From Naematelia aurantialba (taxonomy: Eukaryota; Basidiomycota; Tremellomycetes; Tremellales; Naemateliaceae), in contig JAKFAO010000003.1 of assembly GCA_021527695.1 (NCBI GenBank), positions 1,240,001-1,304,000 on the forward strand: DNA of 64,000 nucleotides. Reading direction: 5' to 3'. The notes beneath the pieces were generated by a model. That model searched no databases and was not told the DNA's origin. It saw nothing but the letters and a program-made list of their open reading frames with translations. The position numbers and the translations under genes were made by a program. The stretch's first letter is position 1, and each line of letters starts with the position of its first letter. Shown here piece after piece: positions 34,001 through 45,466 of the stretch.

Positions 34001-36150
34001 CCAGCCGGGACTCGCCGGGTCCGGCCATCCCGTCGTGGCATGGTCTCTGCCATGCAAACGGTAAGCGCCGAGGAACCCCCCCGTCACCCGTCACCCGTCA
34101 CTGTCACTGTCCTGCCAGAAAAAACGCGAAGCAGGGCGTCCGTCATAGTTGCATCTAATGTTTCCCTGTGGATTTTGGAACGAGGTCTGGGCTTGAGACC
34201 GGGACGTTTAGCGCGAGAAAGAGAACGTTGTCCTGCGCATCGCACTTGGACGCTAGCTCGGGCGCGGTGATTAAACACTACCATCTCAGGGTCGCGGCGA
34301 GAAACGGGGGTGGGCGCCCTGAGCCCTGAGCCTGATCCCCATTCGACGCGACAGATCCCGGAATCCCACACTACGCGTAAGCTTGGACCTGATACGCGTC
34401 CATTAGGGCCAAATCACAAAAGAGTACACTTTCACACGTGCCGAGCCTCTCCCTTTGCCCCGTCTTGCTGAAATGATCGCCCTTATCTCCTCGGACACGA
34501 GATGGCCGCACCCAAGACCTCTGGCAGCGATAAGCCCGCCCGCATACGCCCTCGCCGCGTCCTGCGTCTGTGATAAGCTCAGTGGGTCGTTCGCGTTCCG
34601 TCACGTCTCTTCCCACCGTGCGCTCGGCCATCGTTCTGTCATGCTTCCAACGTAATCGGGCCGCCAATGCACCCTCGCCCAACGTTACCACGGCCCCAAA
34701 GCCACTCCACTGCCACCGTCTGCCACCAACTACCACACCGTAGCGTTGCTCGCCAAGGTTGGGCGGAGTATCTCGTTGCATCATTCAGTCTTGCAGTCTT
34801 AGCTGCAAAGCATGAAAGCAGCAATAACCACCTGGCTCCAACAGAACGGCGGCATGCACGGGCTGCCCCATGCGACTTGCCGGTTCCGGTCTTGGGGCGC
34901 AATTTAACCATGCTTCGTGTCTCTCCTGCACCCCAACCTTGGTGGATTTTCCGGTCCGGGAGCTAGGGACGTCCCCTAGCCAAGGGGCGCCGGTACGCAG
35001 CAGGCACCGCTTCCGGACCGGGATTTTTTCCGGCCAGGCACGGCGCGTGCCCGGAGAGGGGCCAAAGTTTCCGGCGCCTAAACTGTGGTACAGAGAGCGC
35101 TGAGACCTGCGCGGTGAGACTGCCCAAAAGTATGGAGCTGAGCGCAAGCTCACGCCGCTGCTCTCGGCATGGCTGGGACACCGGCACGGATTCTCGGTCA
35201 CCCATGCATCCGACGGAAGACGTCTGGCTGATCTGCAGGCATTCCGGAATATTTCTGGCACCTGCGCTGAGCGCAGTGCCTCGCAACAAACGAAAGCTCG
35301 CAAGCTCGAGAAGGCTGGGACTGGAGGCGCAAGGCAGAGGCTGAACGCTCGCGTCGATGGCTGGAGGTCTCAGCTTGGGAGGCGGATTTGTCACTGCATG
35401 TGATCTGGGATCTGTGAGAAACAGTCGACTGGTGGCGTCTCTGGCTCGTGAGACTTGGGACCCTCGATTCCTCGTTTGGTCGATCTGGGTCCCCGATGAT
35501 CCGGTTGCGTGCGGGATCTGCTCCACTATATGGGGTTGTTCTGGGTCGATTTGGTGCTCTATCCGACCTGGGTTCTCTCGATCAGAGTTCAGAGGCGACC
35601 CTTGCGCCATGGCGGAAGCCGGTGGCGGCCGGCGCCGGCACTCGGCTGGAGGATGTCCAATAGGCTCATATCGTAGAGGCTCGTGCACCTGTCTCACGTG
35701 TTACGGCAGGCAGGCGGTCAAACTCTGGGTGTTCGAGGCTGGCATCGAGTGGATCTGGTCAGCCTGGTCAGCTTAGACCTACCAGCCGTGCGCCAGGGTG
35801 TGCGTTGTGAGGAGAAGGACGCTGAATGCATCTGTGGTTGCTGTTACGGTGGAATTGCTGTTGCGGAGGAGGCTGGTCGCTAGGTCGTGCGATGCGGCTG
35901 ACCGTCGAGAGACTCTGGGTAGACGGATCGTGGGCCCCTCCCGACGGACTGTGGACTCCTCCCGGCTGGACGGACTCTGGACGACTCTGGCCGAGACGGG
36001 CTGGTAGTAGACGTATACCAGTCCGCAGTCCGTCCGTCGCAGACCGCACAGATCGGCGCGTGACATCCCTCGCTAGGTACCCTCTCTCGCCCACCCCTGG
36101 CCACCACTGGTCAGACGAGCGAGTACCACCTCGGCTCTGCTCCGCTACTC

Positions 36151-36230
36151 ACCTGGACACCTGGACACCTGCACACCTGCACACCTGCACACTTGCATAC
36201 CTGCACACCTGCATACCTGCATACCTGCAG
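36151..36230. repeat. 8-bp tandem repeat, ten copies
   Basis: Exactly ten units of acctg(g/c)a(c/t) run head to tail over 80 bp with few changes. It lies in the gene-free block. Confidence 0.93.
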
Positions 36231-37340
36231 CCTGCACGCCTGACAGCAGCGACAGGTACGCAGCGGGAACAGGCACGCCGCTACGGAAGTCAGGCACACC
36301 CGCCAGGCACGTGATCGGCCCTCTCTTCCCGTCGCTTGGTGTGGTGCTTGGTGTGGTGCTTGGCGCTTGGCACTGGGGTCAGTTCTGCGGCAGCGTACCG
36401 TTCGGCATCTTTACTCGGCCAGGCTCCCACTTGTGACGGCAGTTCCGAATGGTCGCGTGCTCGATGCCGGCGCGGCCGGCGCGGATGCCCGCTGGCAAGT
36501 GAACAAAGTAAGGCGCGCTCGAAAACGAAACTAAGGCGCGGTCGCGTCGCGTCTGTCTGGCTTGGTCACGCTCCTGGTGTCGGCGCAGGAAGAGCTCAGC
36601 CGGAAAGCTCAGATCCGTCCGCGATGCGTCGAGATGTATGTGTGGTACGGCAAGGATCTCCCCTGCGCACGCTTCTCATATGGCACAACATCTCGCTGCC
36701 ATCCCTACCCGAAGAGCGTTCGCTGGAGACCTCTTCGAGACGAGCTACTCGCGCTCCTTAGCAGCCACCACGGCACCCTATGCCCCCTCCACCGTGCATT
36801 CCAAAGACAAGATAAAAGTGCACACGGTGCATTCTCCAGTAAAGCACACTAGTATTGACTTTCGCTTGCGCGTTCACTTTCAAAGTCGATCGATCGTTGT
36901 CTTTATCGTTTACCGTTTATCGTTTACGTTTACCGTTCACAATTCGCCGTTCGTTGTTCATTGTTCACGATTCGCGGTGCGCGTCCTCTTCGCGGCGCGC
37001 CGTTCATGGTTCAATGAACGCGAGTCTGTCATCGTTCAATGAACGCGAATCTTTTCATTATAGTGACGCGCGCCTGCTCCCTGCTCATAGTCCAGTGACG
37101 CGCCTGCATTACCTTGCTCCTAGCTGGAACACCGGAGCCGTCTTGTTCTCGGTGGCGTCTCATAGTCGCGTTTGTATATTGCCCCCTCTGTAGAGCGCGG
37201 CAGCCCACATCTTCCCTTACTCTCGGCGACAGCAGTACACCCGTACTAAATGCATCTCATGCGGGCGAGCTGGGAAGCATACATATACAGTACGAGGCGT
37301 CGACACTGACCACGCCACGCAGAGCGACACGATGCTATTC

Positions 37341-37465
37341 TCGACTGGGAACTATCCCTGTCTCTGCACCACTCGAACTATCATGTCTCTTGAGCACTCG
37401 AACTATCATTTCTCTTGAGCACTCGGAACTATCCTGTCTCTCCAGCACTCGAACTATCATGTCTC
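37341..37465. repeat. About 29-bp tandem repeat
   Basis: Four to five diverged units containing gcactcgaactatcatgtctc run head to tail in the gene-free block. They show no spacer/repeat pattern. Confidence 0.88.
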
Positions 37466-39023
37466 ACTTCGGAGATGAGAGCGACGCGGGGAGCAGATAT
37501 GTGCATACCGAGACAAACACTAGAACACTAGAGCACTTATCTAGCATCGCGCTTGGCAGAGGCGTTTCTGCAGATCCAGGGCGCACCCCAAAAGTGTTCA
37601 CAGCGATAACGTGCTGGTCTTAATGGTCTTAATGAGGTACAGAAAAAGAGTGTTAGTGTTTCGCGGTGCTAGTGGTGCCGGCGGCGACGTGAAACCCACT
37701 ACACAAACTCTGACTCGGCGCTACGGCTACCCCTGTACGGGCACCACCCTGCACTACGGGTTGTGGCGGCGCACGACGCACTATGGTTACCACTGCGCAC
37801 TACCGGGGTTTTCCCGGGACGATCCTGCTCCCCAGGCTCCCCAGGCACGCCACGGGCCCTAGCGGCCACGTAGCGTAGTGTAGTGTAGCGCGTAGTGTAG
37901 CGTCGACTGGCCGGACGTGTGCGGACGCGTCGACGACCACCGGCTCGGCAAGTTCACGGCGAGGCGAGGGCGAAGCGAGAGGGAGGGCGAGAGCGACGGA
38001 GATAGCGATAGCGTCGACAAGGATCGTAGCGCTAGAGTGTAGTGCTGTAGGGGCGTCGGGTGGGTGGGAGTTCAATTAGTAGTGCCGTCGGCGTCGGATG
38101 TGGTGGGCGTAAGCAGTGTTGTCGGCGTGGGTAGTAGTGTGGGAGCGAGCGGGACCATAATCGCACTGTACCTCGTCCCGAATTTTTCACAGTCGTAGTC
38201 GTACTGGACGTCGAATCCCGCCCTGCGGTCTGTACGTCCTGCCAACGTCATCACACACCGCGCAGCACCAAGACGCCGAGACAACCGACATCGCCGAGAC
38301 AACAGCAAACCATACAGTAAACTGCTGACGTCTCGCCAGCATTTGCGCGCAAACGCCTGGATTTTAGCCACACGATCGCGGATGCTTGCTGCTGCCTCAG
38401 CTGCCGCTGCTGCGGTAGCGCTGTTCCGCCAAGATAGCGGGCGACAAGGCGACGTAGGCCATGATCCGCGAACCTCTGATAAGCCTTCCATCGACGGACT
38501 TCTCCCCGCTTCCATCTATGTAGACAGTGCTATCCTAATGCCGCCACAGAGACTCGGCACAGTCACTGACAGTGCTAGGTATCGGTATCAGAATGCATGC
38601 GTGGTATTTACGAGTACTATGCAATCTAGTCTAATGCAAGGCCGTACCCAAACCAGTCGAGAGCCCAGCAACTCTCGAAAATCGCTTATCGCCGATACGC
38701 CGCTCGTCTTCGGACCTCTATCGTTCGCATCGCCGTGCGTCCGAGTCCCCCTCGCCCAACTCTAACAGCCCGAACCACTGCCTACGTGGTACCCGGCAGT
38801 CGTCACGGCGTCACGGTGTCGAGCTCGTACGGCTCGTCCCGTTCGTATCTCTTTCCGCTATGCATCCATGCCGTCGAACCGTCCTCCCGCGCTCACTTGC
38901 CGCATGCTCGTGCTGTCCGTGTCCGCCTACTTGCTGCGGTCCATGCTGCCCATAACACATCCCGCCCAGCCACGCATGCCGCGATGATCAGGTGGCGTCC
39001 TCTAATTAGAGAGGCGCTCGCGG

Positions 39024-41394
39024 TCACCGTGACATTCCCATGACGCACGCTTCAAACGTGACGAAGACTACCATGTTCACCTGAGCCCGTCAGTCGACTT
39101 TCCGAGCCTTCCCAGACTGAGAATCAAGATGCGGCCTCGATGACACGTGGGCTTGCGGACGAGCAGCCACAAGCAGCTGGCAGGTATGAAGAACGTGTGC
39201 AACGAACACGTCGACGTGGGTGCGGCGAGGACAGTAATGCGTGTGGCAGGACAAGTGCGTGCACGTGGATAGACCCAACCAGACTCACAGGAACAGCCCG
39301 GATCAGAGTAGGCCCCAAACCAGCAAACATCACTCGCCAGCCCTCGTGATGGATAGCCTGACGCGCAGTGTTCCACAACGACGGTCGGGGCTGGGGTTGT
39401 TCGACGGTCGCATTTGATGGCCATGGGATCGACTGCATGCGGGTCTTGAATACGTCCAGGGGGAACGTCGCCTGCGAGCTCAGCAATCGCTCACCGACAT
39501 GTCTGTCCGTCCGAGCGACAGTCACACTAGACATTACAAACGAAGTTCGTCTTGACCATATAAGGGAGAGGGAGAGGGCTCTGGCCATCCAACTACATGC
39601 CGGTGCCAACCTAGTAGCATCCTCACAAGGGCAGACTTGGTGAGAACCAGCCGTAGGGGTCTCAATGCAGAACAACACAGCAGGGGCAGATCTCTTCTTA
39701 GGGTCGTACTCCCGAGAGGGAATGTAACAGAGTAGCAGAACTCACAATCCAAGCAGTCACTCCAGCAACACCACCAGCAGCCATCAGCTCCCCCCAACTC
39801 AACTCTGACACCTCGCGATCAGCTTCTTCCGCGAGCGATTCGTGGTGGTGCCGTAGCGCTTGGGGTGTTGGGGGCGGTGGTGGAGGCGGCTTGAGGTATT
39901 TGAACAATCGGCACATGGCTTCATATCTGCAGCGGTCAGCTTCTGACTTCCCGACGGCACGTTCGTCACGAATACCATAGCTGAGACCGACAGATGCCTG
40001 GAGACTACCGACGGCATCGGTCGTGGTCCTATACATGCGATACGAGGTGCAAGAAGTAATCGAGGCGGGAAGAAGCAGGTATATCACCTCTGCTAACATG
40101 GACGCTTTGCGCGGAAGACACGCAGCGGAGAACGAGCAGAGCAGGCAGAGTCGAACCCGCAGAGACCAAGCAACTCACGTGCAAAAGTACGGTCCATACG
40201 CGAGATCACGCAGGGCCGTTGCAGAGAAACCGCGATACAGGCCGCGCAACCCGTCGGCAGCGATTATTGACCTACACACTGACATTGTCGAGAGGTTCAG
40301 GTTCGGCGGGGCTGATTGTTGCCGGATCTAGGGACGTCAGTCGCCGACACGGCAGGTGTGATGCGAGGGGTGTCATGGGAGTGGGAGCCGGGAGATCGTA
40401 GCCAGAAACGAGACGGCTCAAGACTCGACACTCAAGGGTCGAAGATATAGTGGAGCTCACTTTGACGAGTTCTGTGGGACATGTGATGAATCTGCTCGAT
40501 CGTCAGCGCTTGTAAGAGATTACAAGGACAGATCACAGGAGAAGGGGCCGAGTAGGGATGGGAAGGGGGGGCAACGGAACGCACGCGCTGAGGACACCGC
40601 TGCCTGCTCCGGCGAGACAGATCTGGCCTAGGTGCGGCTCGGAAGTATACGCCGAAGAATGTTGCAGCTTCATGAAGAACGCATACGAGGTGAAGACGAC
40701 GCCGTTGATCTAGCCCCCGAGGTTAGCTCTTCATCCTCCGTGTACTCGAGGTCCAGGCCTCACAAATGCTATGCCTGCCTGCGACGTGTTAGCCCATGTC
40801 AATGCGTGTCCTGCTGTCAGGAAGTACGAGGAGGCAATGGGACACACCATGGGAGACATGACGCCTTTGAACAGGCCGCGACTGCCTTCCTCTTTGAGAA
40901 TCGAGCCTACAGTGGTGTAAGTGGGCGCTCGCTTCCTCTAATTCCGGTTCTGGTTCTGGTTCTGGCACACCAAGTCAAGGCTGGACCTAAACGTACTGAT
41001 GGCAGCGGAGGTCGAAGCGTACCGTCCCTGGTATTGGGGTGTCTGGTAGCGAACTTTGACAACATCAAACGGCTGGCCCACTATCAAGCCAGCCGCACCT
41101 ACAGTCCTGTTAGAACCCACCGAGTCTCGTGTCCCAGGGATCCAGGAATGCCTCGAATGGGATGGCATGAATGGGGGCAGCCAGGGCAGCCAAGAGAGCA
41201 GGACTGACCAGCTATGATGCCGGCTGTAAAGTCGACAGCGGGCGAGAGGTCGGAGCTTCCTGTACCAGCATCAGCCACCGACCCAGCTCCTTACCCGGCG
41301 TGAACTGGACATGGTGTTGCACTTTGCAGATACGGGAACAAGAGAGTATCAGAGCAGACTCACCATTGGTAGCGGAAGCTCCATCGTTGGCCAT
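39024..41394 (-). CDS. SLC25 mitochondrial carrier
   Basis: Carriers of this family exchange small metabolites across the mitochondrial inner membrane. The chain starts MANDGASATNG (41394) and is spread over about ten small exons. The three carrier signatures are visible: GQPFDVVKVRYQTPQYQGRY, CPTELVKIRQQ, and FPLDVFKTRMQ. Helical segments between them include GSRGLFKGVMSP, INGVVFTSYAFFMKLQ, GLRGLYRGFSATALRDLAYG and GGVAGVTAWIATFPLD. A Pro run (KPPPPPPPTPQ) lies in the loop before helix 5. The short last exon reads VNMVVFVTFEACVMGMSR and ends at 39024, which fits the usual PVN..F..FE end. The PTELVKIRQQ element and overall order look like the carnitine/ornithine/Ymc1 branch. The substrate cannot be assigned. 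The exon chain was joined by phase; small exon edges are less sure. Confidence 0.87.
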
Positions 41395-41957
41395 TGCCAC
41401 GCCGGCTTAGACAATCTGGATAATCTCCTATCTCCAAAAGCCTCTTCAAGGTCTTGGAGATGAGTTCAGGCCACTTCTAGGGTCTGGGTATGAACGCCGT
41501 CTTGGTCTGGAGATCGCCGAGCAGAGGAGATCAAGTGGGCGTGTCGCAAAGCTGGCCATTCGCGCTCGTCTGTCTATTGTCGCCTGGCTGATTGGTCGAC
41601 TGGCGACGGGGTGCTCGACGTGGCCAATTCGTGGGGCAGTGTCCTCGCAAGATGGACAGATAGAGACCGATGTACAGTTATAGATAGACAGACGCGACAC
41701 AGTGATGATACAGCAGCAGCAGACAGCAGCAAGGCAAGTTGAGAGCAGAAACTTGCGGTGCGAGCTGGCACACGCGCTTGTGACAAACCGCGGATCTCGT
41801 CCGAATCCACTCCATTGTCCACCGTTTGGCTATCTTGAACTGATTGCATCCACGCACGACCACAGTGCAAGCACGGCTGAGACTGGCGGAACTGCACGGA
41901 GCACGGACAGGAGGTTAGGTCAAGACGGGCCTGATCCGGGAAACCCAGACCCATGTC
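41395..41957. promoter_or_regulatory. Divergent promoter region between the carrier and VPS28
   Basis: 563 bp separate two divergent start codons. The region should hold both promoters; a short upstream noncoding exon of VPS28 is possible because an acceptor-like CAG lies near 41950. No specific site was recognised. Confidence 0.45.
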
Positions 41958-43178
41958 ATGATGAACCTCGACGAGGAGGTGCGGCTGTACACCACCCCGG
42001 CGGAACGCGAGCGCACCGAGAACCTCGCGACGCTGTACAGCATCATCGTGTCCCTGGAATACCTCGAGCGGGCGTACGTGCGGGACAGTGTGACTGGCAA
42101 AGAGTGAGTCTAGCTTTCGGTGGACATCAGGCAAGAGTGGTCTAGCTTCCGGTGGACATCAGGCAAGACCGACACTGGACACTGAGATTGAACGCATCCT
42201 GTCCAAGGGTTCTGGTGCCCTGGCTGACAGCGCAGATACGCACCGGCATGCATCAAGCTTCTCGCGCAGTACAAGTCGCTCATGAAGCTTGTGGGAGATG
42301 AGGTTGGCGGAGTCGAGTCTTTCATGAAGCGGTTCAAGGTGGACTTCTGTCGTCTCCTCCCTCCCTCCTCCCTCTTTCTTCCTTCCTCCTTCCTCCTCCC
42401 TCCCTCCTTCCTCTTTCTTCCTCCCCCCTCCTCCCTCCTCCCTCCTTCCTCCTTTTTCCTTCGGCGTCGACTGATCTGGCAGATGGACCACCCAGCAGCA
42501 CTTCATCGACTCACAGTCGGCGTCCCAGCGACCGTCGAGCACTCTGCCGAAGCCACCGAGTCTGGCGCCGAGACTGGTAAATACGTAGCCGAGACGACTC
42601 AGGTAAGCCTCGTCCTCGCTGTCGTCCTCGTTGCTTCCATCACCGTCACCTACCCAGTGTCGTGTTTGTCGTGTGCGCTGACATTCCAGTCATTCATCAC
42701 CTTTATGGACGCGCTAAAGCTCAACCTCCGGGCGAAAGACCAGCTGCACCCGTTTCTCACTGAGCTCATGTCGGGCTATTCACGCTTCAAAGGCAGTCAG
42801 GAGTGGGAGGGACGCGCCAAGATCCTGCACTGGTGAGCATCCGCATCCCCCATCTCACATCCTCCATCCCGTATCCCGTATCCCGTAATCCACAACATTC
42901 TCTCGTCCCCCTCCGTTCCGCTCTCGTTATCTTCTGATCCTCTCTCCCCTCCCCTCCAGAGGGGTCAAATCCCAGCACGATACTGATCATTCTTGCACAG
43001 GCTCATCACGCTCAATGCCATGAAGGCAAGTGACGAGATCACAGAAGAACAGTCACGCCAGGTGAGCTCACTGTCCAAAAGTTCGCGCATCACGGCACAG
43101 CTGATTGACAAGATGCTCTTTGACATCGAGAATGCGTACAACGAGTTTTTCCGTTCGCTCAGTGGCAAGGCTTCATGA
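41958..43178 (+). CDS. VPS28: Vps28, ESCRT-I subunit
   Basis: Vps28 is the ESCRT-I subunit that links Vps23/Vps37 to ESCRT-II in sorting ubiquitinated cargo into multivesicular endosomes. Six exons (41958-42103, 42236-42338, 42483-42602, 42690-42832, 43001-43061, 43113-43178) close in phase to 212 residues, near the family norm. Recognisable parts are MMNLDEEVRLYTTPAERERT, YSIIVSLEYLERAYV, YAPACIKLLAQYKSLMKLVG and MDHPAALHRLTVGVPAT in the N-terminal core domain. After a short linker, SFITFMDALKLNLRAKDQLH and ILHWLITLNAMKASDEITEE to MLFDIENAYNEFFRSL form the four-helix C-terminal domain that binds ESCRT-II. The last intron is 51 nt, stop-free, in frame and uses an AAG acceptor. The second intron is almost pure pyrimidine. 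Confidence 0.96.
42109..42168. repeat. 32-bp tandem duplication at a splice donor
   Basis: The unit tctagctttcggtggacat and following bases occurs twice with period 32 in the first intron of VPS28, beginning just inside the donor site. Confidence 0.88.
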
Positions 43179-45466
43179 CGATGACATGAGGGTTGTAAGA
43201 CGGCAATGCATGTCCACATCAGCATTCGAGGGATACGCGAACAGGATCTCCGGGTGTTGCAGCCCTCCCCCTGCGTGATCCGCCTCGCCCCTCGCGTTGC
43301 CAGATAGCATTACTGATGAGCATGTCGCGCTCCTCTGATCCCGGGTGCGCTGTGCCGCCGCACTTCGTCAGATCTTCCAGCTCCTGCCGATGATCTCGCC
43401 GCCTTGCCCCTGCTTCTGACGACTTCTCCGCCAGTACATGCAGAGGGGAAAATCCTTCATTCCCTCACCAAACCTCAGAGCATACGCACCCAGAGACACC
43501 TCGTGAACCATCATCGGTATCTCTCGCACCCGTACCTCGCACCCAACCACCCGCCACCTGCCGCCGCCTCTGCTCTGCCTACACGCCCTTGCCGTGAGAA
43601 GCCACGCCAAACCTCCCTGTCCGCCCCAGCAGAAGGCACGAGCGCATGGCTCTAGACGCTAGGCGCCTCTTCGCTGGCAAAGACGGGGAGAGGCGGGTGT
43701 CCCTCACGCCAAACTGACCATCAGGCAGAGGCGCAGCAGGTGGGGACGAGTCGGGTCGCCGGGTGCAAGGTTCAGAATGGTCTTTGAGCGGGATAATGGC
43801 GAGGTGGCTGTTAAGGGAATGCTCGTCGCTGCTCTGGTTGAGATTTGACAGAGTCCGGGGCTTTCCGCGCAGTGACGGCTTTGCAGAAACAGCTGTCAAG
43901 GCAGGGCGGCGCATCGATCGGTGCTGAAAGACTCTACTGACGCCCTCGATCCTGACGGAAAGGCGGGTCCCCGTGCTGGCGACTGACGTACCGGGATTAG
44001 CAGAGCCGTCTGACAAAGGGTGCGATCCGGACACGGCTGCGCGTTGACACTGGCAGTACGCGGACACATGGCGGAAGTCGACATGCAGTCTCCCCACGTC
44101 ACCTCTGGGCCAGCTCAAGCCCCGCACCATCACCCCTCCCAACGCTGGCCGTCACGAATCCCAGACCACCAGGAAGCAAGCCGATCAACTGATACCCCTC
44201 AGTGATACGCCCAAGACATCTCTGACCTAACCCCATTTTCTCTGCCTCTAGACGTTCACTACCCGTCGCTCTCAACCCTCAGACGTAGATGATAACCAGA
44301 CGCAGCGAATTCCTCGGCCAAAAGGCCTTTCGCCTCCTCCATCACCACAGACATTTGGCGCGGGGGAAGAGGCGCGGTGTGGAGTTCGCTCAGGGACGGA
44401 CACCGTAGACGGGCGCAATCCGTCATCCCGCTCATACAGTGAGTCCACCCTCCGACGCTAGGTAGCCGGATCATCATCAGACACACTTGATACCCCACTC
44501 CAATCGTCCACCTCGACCGTTGGTGATAGTGGCACCCAAACCGCGGAGAGTGTAGCCTATTCACTCCCCCGGGACAGTGTACAGACACCCCGGACCCATC
44601 GGCAGATCACCCAACAACCGGAACCCTCCTTGGCATCGCATGGCTCGTGCGCCTCGACCTTGCAGCGAGGCGACGGCTGGGCAGGTCGGACTGTATGGGG
44701 TGAGGGCTCGGCTGGGTCCACATGGGAATGGGCGGGAAAGGGCTGCCCCGGTTTGATTGGAGTGAACGGCTTCGGGGGTACGCCATGTTACGAGGACATG
44801 ATTCTAGAGGTTTGGAAGTCGGAAGTGTGCTGAGAGAGAAAGTGGGAAAGGGAAGAGACGGGGTAGGTATATGAACTGCATGTATTGTGAGAGAGCTCCA
44901 TCATTTACACAAGCGGGCTCACCTTAGGGTTAGAAGTCTCAAGGAGACAAGGGGCAAGCCACCTCTAGTTCTGGTTGAGACGGGCATCTTGGAGGACGAG
45001 TATGAGAGTGTAGCCCAAGGAGCCAAGAAGATGGGGCTGGTCAGAGCGCAAGGACGGAAAATAGGTGAAGCGGGAGAGGGCTGCAGTAGACGCAGCTGCT
45101 TCTTTGGAGACATGGGAAGATCAAGTCCAGGGGCGGGTGAAGGAGTGTGGTAGGTGCTGGGCTGAGTCTGGCACGACAGTGAGGGCAGTGAGGACTTGTA
45201 CCAGTGTCAAAATGGGTTCAAGTCGTCAAATAATCTGAAACCAAAGAGGGTCCCCGAGCTGAGGTGTGCACGCGATGTCACGTGACATTGGGACTAGCCG
45301 GCCAGCGTTGTTTTGAACCGACGCGACGGATTTCACAAAGGGGAGAAGAAATCAACTTTCTCGTCTTTGTCCTCTTACTTTTACCTTGGAATCCTCTCTA
45401 CCCCGTTCTCTCCCTCCATACTTACCCCCAGAGACCTGGCCGTCTTGGTTCTTGGTGCATGGAGAG
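43179..45466. other. Gene-free region between VPS28 and CDC7, 2.3 kb
   Basis: This is the 3' side of VPS28 and the 5' side of CDC7. Open frames of up to 187 codons occur on the minus strand (43579-44142) but have no motif, no hydrophobic pattern and no exon partners. No repeats stand out. Part of it is the CDC7 promoter. Confidence 0.5.

Larger units (their letters stand above)
34001..39023. other. Gene-free block, about 5 kb
   Basis: No frame in this stretch shows a domain, a usable exon chain or transposon-like motif. Open frames of up to 244 codons exist, as expected in GC-rich DNA, but they are Arg/Pro/Ser-biased. Two tandem repeats (36151-36230 and 37341-37465), a near-palindrome at 34961-34980 and AT-rich simple sequence near 36890-37070 are present. 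The nature of the block is unknown: it could be a very long promoter/leader, a noncoding RNA locus, decayed mobile DNA or a structural chromosome element. Confidence 0.55.

Noticed and set aside
34963..35697. Minus-strand open frame of 244 codons in the gene-free block
   Set aside because: Arg/Pro/Ser-biased composition, no domain or hydrophobic pattern, and no exon partners. In GC-rich DNA such frames arise by chance.
36151..36230. CRISPR-like array
   Set aside because: Direct head-to-tail repeats without unique spacers, in a eukaryotic nuclear genome.
38069..38515. Minus-strand open frame with an Ala-rich helical-looking part
   Set aside because: One stretch (SIRDRVAKIQAFARKCWRDV) looks protein-like, but the rest does not, and there is no second exon or motif. 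Too weak to call; RNA evidence would decide.
32622..39023. Retrotransposon or DNA transposon remnant
   Set aside because: No reverse transcriptase, integrase, transposase or long terminal repeat was recognised. A decayed copy cannot be excluded without a translated search against repeat libraries.
40141..40170. tRNA B-box-like sequence (ggttcgactct on the minus strand)
   Set aside because: It lies in an intron of the carrier gene, has no A-box at the right distance and does not fold with matching stems. No tRNA was found elsewhere by eye either; a covariance-model scan would be decisive.
43579..44142. Minus-strand open frame of 187 codons between VPS28 and CDC7
   Set aside because: No motif and no consistent exon chain; composition resembles random GC-rich sequence.
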